From NCBI GenBank assembly GCA_947177165.1, contig CAMWTP010000004.1:62001-126000 (forward strand): DNA of 64,000 nucleotides, given 5' to 3'. The notes under the pieces are model-generated. The model worked only from the letters and a program-made list of their open reading frames with translations. It was not told where the DNA came from and did not search any database. This document shows positions 25,386 through 35,327 of this stretch, piece by piece (within the stretch, counting starts at the first letter, position 1; each line of letters starts with the position of its first letter). Made by a program: the position numbers and the translations under genes. The DNA is from an uncultured Lachnospiraceae bacterium. GTDB taxonomy: Bacteria > Bacillota > Clostridia > Lachnospirales > Lachnospiraceae.

Positions 25386-26780
25386 TTGGAAAATGAAGTT
25401 TTTACTGAACCAGACTACATCAAGGAGTTAATCGAACTGATCCGAAGCGGCGCAGGCAGGGACCGGCTTGCGGAGGAACTCACCAATTATCACGACAATG
25501 ATATCTCAAATGCGCTCGACGAACTGAATGCGGACGAGAGAAAAGTACTCTACCACATTCTCGGGGACGAGCGCGTCTCAGAAATCTTTGCCTATCTGGA
25601 CGATCCCGGAAAATATCTCGGGGAGCTGGAGCTGGAACGGGCCGCGGACATCATCGAGAACATGGATGCGGACGATGCCGTGGATGTCCTCGAGGAGGTC
25701 GACGAGGAGACAAGAAAACAGTTAATCGAGCTGATCGACGAGGAATCAAAGGAGGACATCAAACTGATCTGCTCCTATGAGGAGGACGAGATCGGCAGCA
25801 AAATGACCACGAACTTCATAGAGATCGGCAAGAGTCTCACCATCAAACAGGCCATGCGTTCCCTGATCGCTCAGGCGGAGGAAAATGACAATATTTCGAC
25901 GCTGTTCGTGGAGGACGACGATGGCACTTTTTATGGCGCCATTGACCTGAAGGATCTGATCGTGGCGCGAAATTACATGAATCTCGAGAACCTGATCACA
26001 CAGTCTTTCCCCTATGTGCGTGACCACGAGATGATATCTGACTGTATCGAGCGCCTGAAGGATTACGCGGAGGACTCCATTCCTGTCCTGAACGACAGAA
26101 ACGAGCTGATCGGTGTCATCACTGCCCAGGATATCGTTGAGGTTATCGATGACGAGATGGGCGATGATTACGCAAAACTCGCCGGCATGACCGAGGAGGC
26201 CGAGCTCGAGGAATCCCTCGGCGAGAGTATCAAAAAGCGCCTGCCATGGCTGATCGTGCTTCTCGGGCTCAGCATGTGTGTGTCCACCGTGACGAGCCTG
26301 TTTGAGGGCGTCATCGCACAGCTTGCCATCATCGTCAGCTTCCAGTCGGTGATACTCGGCATGTCAGGAAATGTGGGAACACAGTCGCTCGCTGTTACCA
26401 TCCGGCTCCTGATGGACGAGAATCTCGAGACCAGGCAGAAGATCGGCATGATTTTCCGGGAAATGCGGATTGGATTTTCCAATGGGCTGATACTGGGATT
26501 TTTATCCTGTTTATTCATAGGCGGTTATCTTTGCCTGCTCAAAGATAAGTCACCGCAATACGCCTTTGCGATATCGCTCTGCGCGGGAATCGCACTCCTG
26601 ATGGCCATGACGATTTCTAGCATTGTGGGAACCTCCGTACCAATGTTTTTCAAAAAAATAAACGTCGATCCGGCAGTAGCGTCCGGTCCTCTGATCACCA
26701 CTGTCAATGACCTGATCGGTGTTGTCACATACTATGGCGTCGCCTGGCTGCTGCTCATCAACTTCCTTCATCTGGGCTAA
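25386..26780 (+). CDS. mgtE: Magnesium transporter MgtE
   Basis: A 464-residue protein with the full MgtE plan: an acidic N-domain of superhelical repeats (about 15-135), two CBS domains (about 140-265) and five membrane helices from about 290. The pore-forming region reads GMSGNVGTQSLAVTIRL. In family members the cytosolic N and CBS domains bind Mg2+ and close the channel when it is plentiful. The start is taken as TTG 25386, with AAGGG ten bases upstream; no in-frame ATG is near. A strong promoter ~220 bases upstream leaves a long leader, which suggests RNA-level control. Confidence 0.93.
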   Translation: MENEVFTEPDYIKELIELIRSGAGRDRLAEELTNYHDNDISNALDELNADERKVLYHILGDERVSEIFAYLDDPGKYLGELELERAADIIENMDADDAVDVLEEVDEETRKQLIELIDEESKEDIKLICSYEEDEIGSKMTTNFIEIGKSLTIKQAMRSLIAQAEENDNISTLFVEDDDGTFYGAIDLKDLIVARNYMNLENLITQSFPYVRDHEMISDCIERLKDYAEDSIPVLNDRNELIGVITAQDIVEVIDDEMGDDYAKLAGMTEEAELEESLGESIKKRLPWLIVLLGLSMCVSTVTSLFEGVIAQLAIIVSFQSVILGMSGNVGTQSLAVTIRLLMDENLETRQKIGMIFREMRIGFSNGLILGFLSCLFIGGYLCLLKDKSPQYAFAISLCAGIALLMAMTISSIVGTSVPMFFKKINVDPAVASGPLITTVNDLIGVVTYYGVAWLLLINFLHLG

Positions 26781-26942
26781 GGATCTGTACCTGAAAACCG
26801 ATAATGCATAAAAATCCATTATATGCAAATACTAGCAATACAGTTAAGCTATATTTTGAACTTGCTAATAATTAGGAACCCTGAAGAAGACAGAGATAAT
26901 ATGATTTCTGAAGGTTCCATACCAGGAATGGAGGAAATATCG

Positions 26943-27491
26943 GTGAAGGCTACGGGAATAGTGCGTAGGATTGACGATTTGGGACGCGTTGTCATACCAA
27001 AGGAAATAAGAAGGACTCTGAGGATAAGGGAATCGGATCCGCTTGAAATCTTTACGGATCACGAGGGAGCGATCATTCTAAAAAAATACTCACCCATCGG
27101 TGAGCTCGGAAGCTTTGCAAAACAGTATGCGGAAAGCCTCTCTCAGGTGTCAGGCCATCTGGCACTGATCGCAGACAGAGACCAGATCATCGCAGCTGCA
27201 GGCAGCAACAGCAAACAAGTGCTTGGAAAATCTGTCAGCAAAGCATTGGAAGAAAAGATGAATTCGCGCGAGACAGTGTGCTCTTCGCGCAGCGATAAAG
27301 ATTATGTGTCCGTGACGGAAGATGAATCTGAGGAGTATCAGCACGAGGTCATCATACCGATCATCACGCAGGGTGACGTGATCGGCGCAGTCGTGCTCCT
27401 GTCCGCCAAGGCCGGCGACGAGATGAACGAGGTGGAGATGAAGCTTGCGCAGTCGGCTGCCGGCTTTCTCGGCAAACAGATGGAACAATAA
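26943..27491 (+). CDS. spoVT: Stage V sporulation protein T (AbrB-family regulator)
   Basis: About 182 residues. GTG 26943 with GGAGG eight bases upstream gives a start nearly identical to Bacillus SpoVT (MKATGIVRRIDDLGRVVIPK), then EIRRTLRIRESDPLEIF and KKYSPIGELGSFAKQYAESL. The N-terminal swapped-hairpin DNA-binding domain (1-52) is followed by a GAF-like domain. SpoVT modulates late forespore genes, so its presence argues for endospore formation. The longer frame back to 26823 adds sequence absent from the family. It shares a two-way terminator with the HAD gene that faces it. Confidence 0.95.
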   Translation: MKATGIVRRIDDLGRVVIPKEIRRTLRIRESDPLEIFTDHEGAIILKKYSPIGELGSFAKQYAESLSQVSGHLALIADRDQIIAAAGSNSKQVLGKSVSKALEEKMNSRETVCSSRSDKDYVSVTEDESEEYQHEVIIPIITQGDVIGAVVLLSAKAGDEMNEVEMKLAQSAAGFLGKQMEQ

Positions 27492-27503
27492 AATCTTTTA
27501 CAC

Positions 27504-27536
27504 AAAGAAAAAGGACATTGAATTGTCCTTTTCTTT
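27504..27536. terminator. Bidirectional terminator between spoVT and the HAD gene
   Basis: AAAGAAAAAGGACA pairs with TGTCCTTTTCTTT around a six-base loop, giving A- and T-rich flanks suitable for both convergent genes. Confidence 0.8.
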
Positions 27537-27538
27537 GT

Positions 27539-28195
27539 TTATCCCCGCTCTGTAATGATTCTGCTGATATCCGCAAGTGAGTCAGCCACCGCATACAGCA
27601 GCGGGCTGATCTCCTCGTCAGGCTGCGTCAGATCCGGCACCATCACTGGTTTACAGCCCGCCGCGTACGCTGACTTGATGCCGTTTGGCGAATCCTCCAC
27701 CGCGATGCAGTCCGATGGTCTCTCCCCGATCTGCTCACAGGCGTAGAGATAGACATCGGGTGCCGGCTTTCCATGTGCCACCTGCTTGGCACTCACAATT
27801 TTATCAAACTGGTCCTTCACGCCGATTTTCTCAAGATGCTGCAGCGTGAGCCCGATCGGTGTCGCTGTCGCCACGGCCGCCTTGATACCGCTCTCACGCA
27901 AAAAAGCCAGTATCTCGTCAATACCAGACTTTTTCTCCAGGCCATACTTTTCCAACCGCTCCGCCACAAGGCTTCGCCTGACCTCCCGTATGGCAAAATA
28001 GTCAAAGCCTGCCCCAAAGATGTCCTTCATCATCTCTGCGGCAAGCCTTGCATCACAGCTGCGAAGCATCAGCGCATGTTCCCTCTTAAAATCTTTAAAC
28101 CCCGCCATGTGTGCCGCTTCACACCATGCTGCATTGTAATGTTTTTCCGTATCAATGAGTACTCCGTCCATGTCAAATATTACTGCCTTGATCAT
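27539..28195 (-). CDS. HAD-superfamily phosphatase, beta-phosphoglucomutase-like
   Basis: A 218-residue HAD hydrolase of subfamily I. Motif I is VIFDMDGVLIDTE (Asp nucleophile and acid). Motif II is the Thr in AAVATATPIG, motif III the Lys in SAKQVAHGKPAPD, and motif IV is CIAVEDSPNGIKSA. The helical cap lies at about 17-85. Such enzymes dephosphorylate or isomerise sugar phosphates, and the specific substrate is not predictable. It is 31 bases downstream of the BrxD-like ATPase gene on the same strand, so it could be cotranscribed, although the functions look unrelated. Confidence 0.9.
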   Translation of the reverse strand: MIKAVIFDMDGVLIDTEKHYNAAWCEAAHMAGFKDFKREHALMLRSCDARLAAEMMKDIFGAGFDYFAIREVRRSLVAERLEKYGLEKKSGIDEILAFLRESGIKAAVATATPIGLTLQHLEKIGVKDQFDKIVSAKQVAHGKPAPDVYLYACEQIGERPSDCIAVEDSPNGIKSAYAAGCKPVMVPDLTQPDEEISPLLYAVADSLADISRIITERG

Positions 28196-28226
28196 ATTGT
28201 TCCTCTAACCCTTATTGCAGAAACGT

Positions 28227-29492
28227 TTAGTTTTTTGAGTATAGTATCTTCTCCTTCGGTATTTCCTGATTCTGCTGCATTATGTTCAGGAGCGTGATGT
28301 AGTTCTTGATCATGTCACGCGCAGTATTTTCCCCACCGTCCAAGTTTTTCCCATACTGCTGCTTCAGAAAATAAATGTAATCATCATGCTCAAGTTTCGG
28401 AGTGTACTCGTACAAAATCCCATGTATTTCCGCAAGCTTCTCCAGCAGAACATACATCTCACCCGGATTCAGTACGGACAATTTGATGACAGGCGCTGCC
28501 ATATCCCTCATTGTCACGCTGCCTTCCTGTCCAAAGCTGGAATCTGCAAGCCTTGAGCGCAGCGGCTCAAAACTGAATACTCCCCTCACAGGATCCTCCA
28601 TGGCTTCCTTCGTGACGCTCATGATAATGCCCAGATGGGAAGCCTTTCCCTGCAGCGCGTCATTGTAGATCGACAATAGCTTGTTGTAATTGTACTCCCT
28701 GCCTACACGGCTTGGAATCTCATACAGCGTCGAGAGCTCATCCATACACACGTAAAGCCCCGCATAGCCTGCCTTCACCACAAAATCCGCAAACAATTTC
28801 ATAAAATCATACCAGTTATCATCCGTAATGATCAGATTTACCCCTAAATCTGTCTTCGCCTCTGTTCTGGTCCTGTACTCCCCACAGAGCCATCGCAGAG
28901 CCCTTTTCTGCAGCTCCACATCCCCCTTACGGTATCCTTTGTAATAGGAAGCAAGCACTTTCCCGAAATCAAAACCGTTTACACGCTCCTCCATCGAGGA
29001 GGTGATCTTGTAAATCTTCTGACTGACCCTCACGTCGAAAACCTCGTGCCCCGGTACAAGTCCCTCAAATTGTACCACTTCGTTTTCGAGCGTGCCAATC
29101 CACTTGTCAAGAATGAGCTGCAATGCCCCGTTATCAGGACTCGCATGCGTCGCCATGTTTCTGATCAATTCCCGATATGTCGCAAGTCCCTGTCCCTTGT
29201 TTCCGACAAATCTCTTGTCCACGGAGAGCTCCACATCTGTCACGACAAAGTTTTTCTCCATCACATGATTTCTGAGTGCATGCATGAGAAAGGTCTTGCC
29301 GCTTCCGTATTTCCCCTCGATAAACCGGAACGCTGCCCCTCCCTGCTCAATGATGGAAACGTCCTGCAATAGCGCCTGAATCTCACTCTTTCTCCCCACA
29401 GTGATGTACTCAAGTCCTATCCTTGGAACGACTCCGCTTTTTAAGGAATTTAAAACGGTGGCTGCTGTTGTCCTCGATATCCCGTTGTCCAT
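28227..29492 (-). CDS. BrxD/DUF2791-like AAA ATPase
   Basis: About 421 residues. The N-terminus reads TVLNSLKSGVVPRIGLEYITVGRKSEI, then AFRFIEGKYGSGKTFLMHAL with Walker A at about residues 50-57. A Walker B-like CMDELSTLYE is mid-protein, and an arginine-rich FSFEPLRSRLAD comes later. This is the layout of the P-loop family that includes BREX BrxD and the ATPase of the Shango anti-phage system. ATG 29492 follows GGAGG; a longer frame to 29552 is less likely. The gene lies 99 bases after a DUF4391 gene. No BREX or Shango helicase, TerB or methyltransferase partner is within the window. The family is quite sure; a defence role is inferred. Confidence 0.78.
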   Translation of the reverse strand: MDNGISRTTAATVLNSLKSGVVPRIGLEYITVGRKSEIQALLQDVSIIEQGGAAFRFIEGKYGSGKTFLMHALRNHVMEKNFVVTDVELSVDKRFVGNKGQGLATYRELIRNMATHASPDNGALQLILDKWIGTLENEVVQFEGLVPGHEVFDVRVSQKIYKITSSMEERVNGFDFGKVLASYYKGYRKGDVELQKRALRWLCGEYRTRTEAKTDLGVNLIITDDNWYDFMKLFADFVVKAGYAGLYVCMDELSTLYEIPSRVGREYNYNKLLSIYNDALQGKASHLGIIMSVTKEAMEDPVRGVFSFEPLRSRLADSSFGQEGSVTMRDMAAPVIKLSVLNPGEMYVLLEKLAEIHGILYEYTPKLEHDDYIYFLKQQYGKNLDGGENTARDMIKNYITLLNIMQQNQEIPKEKILYSKN

Positions 29493-29591
29493 ACAACCCA
29501 TTCCTCCCCTTACTGCTGTGTGCTTTCGGAAACTCCCCAGTCCCATCCGCACTCTATGTAAAAAAATCGAAAATCGATTCTCTTACCGATG

Positions 29592-30218
29592 TTATACTAC
29601 TTTGAGCTGTGACTGCACGAAATCCGCATCCGCCCTGATCCGCTCGAGATTTTCCAGGCTGAACTCAAATGCAAAGGACTCTCTCTCATTGTCCTTGTTC
29701 AACTGCTCAAACGCTTTCTCAATCATGATCATGCGCTTCTGATGAAAAAGCATCGCGTAAATGCGCTTATGAATCTGCTGTGTTGTCTTGCCGGAATCGG
29801 CGTCATAATCGATCACCTCGATCAGACGGTCCGCGTCATACGGATAAAAATCGGTCGAACATGTCCTGCTCGATTTTCCCACCGGAATATAGGTCCCCAT
29901 AGACAGTTCGCCATTGCACAGATAGACCATCAGTATCGGCCGCTGCAGCAATCCTGCAAACACATCCGTGAGCAGGTCTGGATCAATTTTTCTCTTAAGG
30001 ATTACCTCAAACACTGACAATCCCTGCTCCCTGACAAGCTCCTTCATGTCCTTGACTCCTTCTTTGTCCACCAGATGATAACTCCACTCGACACACTCAA
30101 TCTCGGCTTCAAAAATGCGGCGGCATTTCAGATTGTCAATTTTCTGGAACAGCGCGTCCAGCGGCATTCCCTTATCAACTTTGTACTGCTTTGGAATATT
30201 GTATCTTCCCTCGCTCAT
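29592..30218 (-). CDS. DUF4391 protein
   Basis: A 208-residue protein starting MSEGRYNIPKQYKVDKGMPL, matching the opening of DUF4391 proteins, and containing SVFEVILKRKIDPDLLTDVF and IYAMLFHQKRMIMI. DUF4391 members occur beside helicases, methylases and ATPases of mobile or defence loci, and their own activity is unknown. Here it precedes the BrxD-like ATPase on the same strand, with an AT-rich promoter region of about 200 bases upstream that includes a TATAAT at about 30285-30290. The two genes probably form one transcript. Confidence 0.7.
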   Translation of the reverse strand: MSEGRYNIPKQYKVDKGMPLDALFQKIDNLKCRRIFEAEIECVEWSYHLVDKEGVKDMKELVREQGLSVFEVILKRKIDPDLLTDVFAGLLQRPILMVYLCNGELSMGTYIPVGKSSRTCSTDFYPYDADRLIEVIDYDADSGKTTQQIHKRIYAMLFHQKRMIMIEKAFEQLNKDNERESFAFEFSLENLERIRADADFVQSQLKVV

Positions 30219-30371
30219 ACGAATCTCCCACCTTTACATATTCAAATCGTCAACATTTTATGTTAATCGTTTCTTAACCATTATAATATACTATTTGAAT
30301 AATTTCTACAATTTATTGAATTTTTTTAATTTTTGTGAAAAATGTTGTGCTTTCAAAGAAAATCGGGAATG

Positions 30372-30416
30372 AAAAGAGGAGAAAAACTGTCACATTACAC
30401 AGTTTTCCTCCTCTTT
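30372..30416 (-). terminator. Terminator of the aldo/keto reductase gene
   Basis: AAAGAGGAGGAAAACTGT pairs with ACAGTTTTTCTCCTCTTTT on the minus strand, 12 bases past the stop at 30429. Confidence 0.75.
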
Positions 30417-30428
30417 GATATCCCCATT

Positions 30429-31571
30429 TCAATCCAAATCCTTAGTTATGTCATCCAGCTCCGCCTGCAGCCGCGCAAGATCCTCCCGAATCGCGATATG
30501 CTGCGGACATGCCTGCTCACATTTGCCGCACCTGACACAGTTGGACGCCTTGTTTGCATCCTCCATTCCTTTTGTCCAATTCCGTCTTGCCTCGTCTATA
30601 TTCTCGTAAATATGGTACTGGTTCCAGATGCGGAAGCACTGCGGAATATCGACGCCAGCCGGACAGGGCATGCAGTAGCGGCATCCTGTACAGTCATTCT
30701 GAACTCTGCGGTGCAATGTATCCGCAACCTTATCGATAATCGCCCTCTCCGCATCACTCAGCGGCTCAAAGCTGGCAAATGTCGAGAGATTATCCTCCAC
30801 CTGCTCCATTGCCGACATACCGCTCAGCACGACTTTCACATTGTCAAAGCTCCCTACATAGCGCAGAGCCCATGAGGAAGTGGACGCCTCCGGGCGCGCC
30901 TTCCTGAACAGCTCATCGATTCCATCCGCCGGAAGCTTTGCGAGCGAACCGCCCTTTACAGGCTCCATGACCACCATGGGAATGCCCAGTTTTTTGGCGA
31001 GTTCCACGCCCTTCAAAGTCGCCTGCGTGTCCCGGTCCATATAGTTTAGCTGAATCTGGCAGAAATCCCACTTGTATGAGGTGATGATCTCCTCAAACGC
31101 CTCATAGTCGTCGTGGAATGAAAATCCGAGATATTTGATTTTTCCGTCCGCGCGAAGCTTCTCGCAGCATCCGAGGATATCGAGCTCCTTCACAATTTTC
31201 CATCGCTCACCGTTCAGCGCGTGCATCAGGTAAAAATCAACAAAATCCTTCTGCAGACGTTCTAACTGTTCGGAAAAAATGCGCTTCACATCATCGATCG
31301 TCTTCACCGCCCACACTGGCAGCTTTGTCGCCAGATAATACGAATCCCTCGGATACCGTGCGAGCGCCTTTCCCGTGACTGCCTCGCTCTTACCCCCATG
31401 ATAGGGATACGCCGTGTCAAAATATGTAACCCCGGCCTGATATGCCCTGTCAATCATGGCGAGCGCTTCCTCCTCATTGATGCTGCCATCCGCGTTTGTC
31501 GGAAACCGCATACAGCCAAATCCCAGCAGTGATGTGCTGATTCCCAGATTCTCCATCTTCCTGTACTCCAT
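30429..31571 (-). CDS. Aldo/keto reductase with C-terminal ferredoxin-type cluster motifs
   Basis: About 380 residues. The N-terminal barrel of the aldo/keto reductase family has FDTAYPYHGGKSE with the catalytic Asp/Tyr and Lys in YLATKLPVW. The C-terminal ~100 residues carry two Cys clusters, CTGCRYCMPCPAGVDIP and CVRCGKCEQACP, as in clostridial 4Fe-4S aldo/keto reductases. These presumably pass electrons between an iron-sulfur carrier and a carbonyl compound. ATG 31571 follows GAGGAGG. It is a single gene with its own terminator. The physiological substrate is unknown. Confidence 0.9.
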   Translation of the reverse strand: MEYRKMENLGISTSLLGFGCMRFPTNADGSINEEEALAMIDRAYQAGVTYFDTAYPYHGGKSEAVTGKALARYPRDSYYLATKLPVWAVKTIDDVKRIFSEQLERLQKDFVDFYLMHALNGERWKIVKELDILGCCEKLRADGKIKYLGFSFHDDYEAFEEIITSYKWDFCQIQLNYMDRDTQATLKGVELAKKLGIPMVVMEPVKGGSLAKLPADGIDELFRKARPEASTSSWALRYVGSFDNVKVVLSGMSAMEQVEDNLSTFASFEPLSDAERAIIDKVADTLHRRVQNDCTGCRYCMPCPAGVDIPQCFRIWNQYHIYENIDEARRNWTKGMEDANKASNCVRCGKCEQACPQHIAIREDLARLQAELDDITKDLD

Positions 31572-31710
31572 AACAAGTCCTCCTCTTCCCATCGATTTCT
31601 TATCACACACATTAAGAACTGTATCAAATAACACAGATCATTCTCGCAGAATCATGCTGTGCTGATTTTTATTCCTGAAAGCCCTTAGGATTTTTCTACA
31701 GTTCCTCAGT

Positions 31711-34700
31711 TCAGGCATCATACAGCACTGTCATATCCTCGAGCAGTTTGCCTGTATGTGCCATCATGAGCTCTGCCTCTTTCTCTATTAAACCATATTT
31801 TTTATACTTTAGCACGAAATTTGGCGTCCCTTTTGCGGAAAATTCCAGTACGCCCTTGTACTTTGCCATCAGGTCGGGAAGCCGCTCGACACGGACGGGC
31901 GCATAGGGCTCCATAAAAAATGTGACCTGCCCTACTTTTCCCTTGATCTCGGTCACATAGCGCTTGTGCGCTGTCACGCGTATCAGAGATATCTGTATCA
32001 GATTTTCAACCGATTTGGGCACATTCCCGAAGCGGTCCTTCAGCTCTTTTCTCATGTCATCGCACTCCGCCGCGCTCTCAAGGCTTGCGATTCGCTTGTA
32101 GATGTCAAGCTTCTGGACTTCGTTCACGATATACTCGGGCGGGATAAAGGCGTCGACATCCATATCGACGTAAGTGCCAAAATCCGTGTCCACCTTTTTG
32201 GTTCCTTTCAAGGTCCTGACTGCCTCGTTGAGCATCTTGCAGTACAGATCATAGCCGACTGCCTCCATATGGCCGTGCTGGCGCTCTCCCAGAAGGTTTC
32301 CGGCTCCCCTGATTTCAAGATCCCTCATGGCAATCTTGAAGCCGCTTCCAAGGTCTGTAAATTCCCGTATCGCCTGCAGGCGCTTCTCCGCCACTTCCTT
32401 GAGCATCTTGTCTTTCTTGTACATTAAGAACGCATATGACGTGCGGTTTGAACGTCCCACGCGCCCGCGCAGCTGATAGAGCTGTGACAATCCCATCGCA
32501 TCGGAATCGTGGATGATCATCGTGTTGACATTCGAGATATCAAGTCCGGTCTCGATGATTGTCGTCGACACCAGCACATCAATCTCGTTGCCGATAAACT
32601 GGAACATAATCTTCTCAAGCTCGTGCTCCTTCATCTGTCCGTGGGCAAAGGCCACGACAGCCTCCGGCACGAGGCGCGCAACCTGATTGGTAATTTCTTC
32701 TATGTTGTTGATATGATTGTACACATAATACACCTGTCCCTGTCTGGACAATTCGCGCACGATCGCCTCGCGCACCATCTCCTCATTGTACTCCATGACA
32801 TACGTCTGTATCGGCTGGCGCTCACCGGGCGCCTCCTCCAAAACACTCATGTCGCGGATTCCCACAAGGCTCATGTGCAGTGTTCGCGGAATCGGCGTCG
32901 CTGTCAACGTCAGCACATCCACATCCTCTTTCACTTGTTTGATCTTCTCCTTGTGACGCACACCGAAACGCTGCTCCTCGTCGACAATCAAAAGCCCAAG
33001 ATCCTTGTACTGCACGTCTGCTGACAACAGTCTGTGCGTACCGATGACAATGTCCACCAGACCTTTTTTCAGCCCTTCGATGGTCTTTTTCACCTCGCCC
33101 GCGGTCCGAAAACGCGACATCATCTCCACGTTCACCGGAAAATCCTTCATGCGCTGCAGGAATGTATTGTAGTGCTGCTGTGCCAGAATCGTCGTGGGCA
33201 CGAGATAGGCGACCTGCTTGCCATCCTGAACTGCCTTGAATGCAGCGCGTATCGCAATCTCCGTCTTCCCGTACCCCACATCGCCGCAGATCAGACGGTC
33301 CATGATGCGCGGGCTCTCCATGTCACTCTTTGTCGCCTCTATCGCAAGCAGCTGGTCTCCGGTCTCCTCGAACGGAAACATCTCCTCAAACTCCTGCTGC
33401 CACACGGTATCTTTGCTAAAGACAAACCCCTGCTTCTGCTGCCGGACTGCGTACAGTTCCACGAGGTCTTTTGCGATCTCGTTGACAGCACTCTTTACCC
33501 TCGACTTTGTCTTCACCCACTCCTGTGTGCCGAGCTTGTTTAATTTCGGCTTTTTGGCCGCGTCGGAGGATGCGTACTTCTGAATCACATCAAGCCCCGT
33601 CGCAAGGACATAGAGATTGCCGCCGTCGCGGTACTCAATCTTGATGTAGTCCTTCACGACCTTGTCTACCTCGACCTTCTCAATCCCTTTATAGACGCCG
33701 AGACCGTGATTTTCATGGACAACGTAATCCCCGACCTTTAAGTCCGAAAAGTTCTGGATTTTCTGTCCCTCATATGTCTTTTTCTTTTTCCTGCGCTGCT
33801 GTTTGCCGAAAATATCCGTCTCCGATATCACGACAAATTTTAACAGCGGATACTCATACCCTTTCAGAACAGAGCCGTGGTAAGTCATAATCTCTCCTGG
33901 CTGCAATACTCTGTCTGGGTCCTCCGAGTAGAAGGCGAGAAGCCCCTCGTCCATAAGATCTGCAGCGAGGCGTTTTGCGCGCGTCGCTGAGGCGGACAGC
34001 AGCAGCACCCTGTACCCCTGCTTCTTAAAATGGTTTAAGTCCTTCACAAGCTCTGCAAAGCTATTATTATAGGAAGAAATATTTCTGGTATTGACGGCGA
34101 AACGGTTTGCAAACTTAATGCCAAAGCCTTTGAACTCCATCGTAGAAAGCGCAAGAATACGCTGATCTTCTAGCTTTGCCATCGCCTCCTGCACAGAAAA
34201 GAGCACATCCATCTGTCTGGGCAGGATATAGCCCTTCTCCACCCTGTTTGTCATGCTCTCCCGAAACTCCAGCTCCACCGCCCTCGCGTGCTCCTCGATG
34301 CGGAGCGGCTCGTCGAGATAAATACAGCATCTCCGGTTCTTAAAAAAGTCCATAAAGGATATCGTCTCTTCATAAAAATAGTTGATATAACTGTCGAGAT
34401 TGACAAGACTCTGAAACTGCATCACCTGCTCCCGCAAATCCCTCACTGCCGTCTCAAGCCGGTGTGCTTCTTCCGGCTTTGTCTGTTCCCGGAAACGTTT
34501 TGCCTGCGCCTTGCAATCCTGCTCAATCTTGTGAAAACCCCTGTCGAGTACGGACTGCGACAGAATCAGCTCCGCCGCCGGATAAACTGACACTTGTGTC
34601 ATATTTTCTTCAATAGACCGCTGGCTTAACACATCAAATGTGCGGATGGACTCAACTTCATCCCCCCACAGTTCAATGCGGACAGGGTTCTCCGCGGTCA

Positions 34701-35259
34701 GGTCAAAGATGTCCACGATTCCCCCGCGTATTGAGAACTGCCCCGGCGCTTCCACCTGATAATTTTTCTCATATCCCATCGCGACAAGCTTCCGCGCAAG
34801 CGCCCGTTCCTCGACTATGCTGTCTTTCCCAATGCAGATGATATTGTCCTCCAGCACGGATAGCGGTATCTGGTGCGCCATCAGGGCAGCAAAAGTCGTG
34901 ACAATCGTGACAGGATTGCCCTTCGGGCTGACCTCAAGCAGCTTTCGCTGTACTTCGATCCTTTCTTTTACAAGCTGATTGCCGTGCACATCCGCCTGAT
35001 AGAAAATCAAATCTTTTGCCGGATAAAAATACGACTCGCGGCAGTAGAGACGGCAGTCCTCCAGAAGCTCCCTCGCCTTGATATCGCTGTAGGTCACGAT
35101 CAGCTTCACGTCGTAACCCTTATCTGTGCCAAATACCATATGAAGCTTCTGGGAATCCACACAGCCGCTTACGCTCGCCATTCCGCCCTTTTTGTCCAGT
35201 GCTTCTGTAATCCCTTCATACTCGCCAAGCTCCCTGAGCGGTGCCAATAACGTGTTCAC
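31711..35259 (-). CDS. mfd: Transcription-repair coupling factor Mfd
   Basis: A 1182-residue protein of the usual length. UvrB-like N-terminal domains span about 1-340, and the RNA-polymerase-interacting domain has VGDYVVHENHGLGVYKG (about 500). The SF2 helicase core carries GDVGYGKTE (Walker A), VDEEQRFG and LTATPIPRTL; TRG and RecG-like motifs follow (QLRGRVGRS), then a C-terminal regulatory domain. Mfd dislodges stalled RNA polymerase and recruits UvrA. It lies 68 bases behind pth on the same strand, the order also found in Bacillus, so the two are probably one operon. Confidence 0.97.
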   Translation of the reverse strand: MNTLLAPLRELGEYEGITEALDKKGGMASVSGCVDSQKLHMVFGTDKGYDVKLIVTYSDIKARELLEDCRLYCRESYFYPAKDLIFYQADVHGNQLVKERIEVQRKLLEVSPKGNPVTIVTTFAALMAHQIPLSVLEDNIICIGKDSIVEERALARKLVAMGYEKNYQVEAPGQFSIRGGIVDIFDLTAENPVRIELWGDEVESIRTFDVLSQRSIEENMTQVSVYPAAELILSQSVLDRGFHKIEQDCKAQAKRFREQTKPEEAHRLETAVRDLREQVMQFQSLVNLDSYINYFYEETISFMDFFKNRRCCIYLDEPLRIEEHARAVELEFRESMTNRVEKGYILPRQMDVLFSVQEAMAKLEDQRILALSTMEFKGFGIKFANRFAVNTRNISSYNNSFAELVKDLNHFKKQGYRVLLLSASATRAKRLAADLMDEGLLAFYSEDPDRVLQPGEIMTYHGSVLKGYEYPLLKFVVISETDIFGKQQRRKKKKTYEGQKIQNFSDLKVGDYVVHENHGLGVYKGIEKVEVDKVVKDYIKIEYRDGGNLYVLATGLDVIQKYASSDAAKKPKLNKLGTQEWVKTKSRVKSAVNEIAKDLVELYAVRQQKQGFVFSKDTVWQQEFEEMFPFEETGDQLLAIEATKSDMESPRIMDRLICGDVGYGKTEIAIRAAFKAVQDGKQVAYLVPTTILAQQHYNTFLQRMKDFPVNVEMMSRFRTAGEVKKTIEGLKKGLVDIVIGTHRLLSADVQYKDLGLLIVDEEQRFGVRHKEKIKQVKEDVDVLTLTATPIPRTLHMSLVGIRDMSVLEEAPGERQPIQTYVMEYNEEMVREAIVRELSRQGQVYYVYNHINNIEEITNQVARLVPEAVVAFAHGQMKEHELEKIMFQFIGNEIDVLVSTTIIETGLDISNVNTMIIHDSDAMGLSQLYQLRGRVGRSNRTSYAFLMYKKDKMLKEVAEKRLQAIREFTDLGSGFKIAMRDLEIRGAGNLLGERQHGHMEAVGYDLYCKMLNEAVRTLKGTKKVDTDFGTYVDMDVDAFIPPEYIVNEVQKLDIYKRIASLESAAECDDMRKELKDRFGNVPKSVENLIQISLIRVTAHKRYVTEIKGKVGQVTFFMEPYAPVRVERLPDLMAKYKGVLEFSAKGTPNFVLKYKKYGLIEKEAELMMAHTGKLLEDMTVLYDA

Positions 35260-35327
35260 AATTGGTTGTCCTCCATATCTATATCCATAATATTGATACT
35301 TTTCATTTTATAGCGCTGCATTGCATT

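Noticed and set aside
19625..34600. The shared GACACTTGTGTCA-type palindromes near 19630 and 34590 as a regulator site
   Set aside because: Both lie inside coding sequence (pullulanase and mfd) and two occurrences are too few to separate from codon coincidence.
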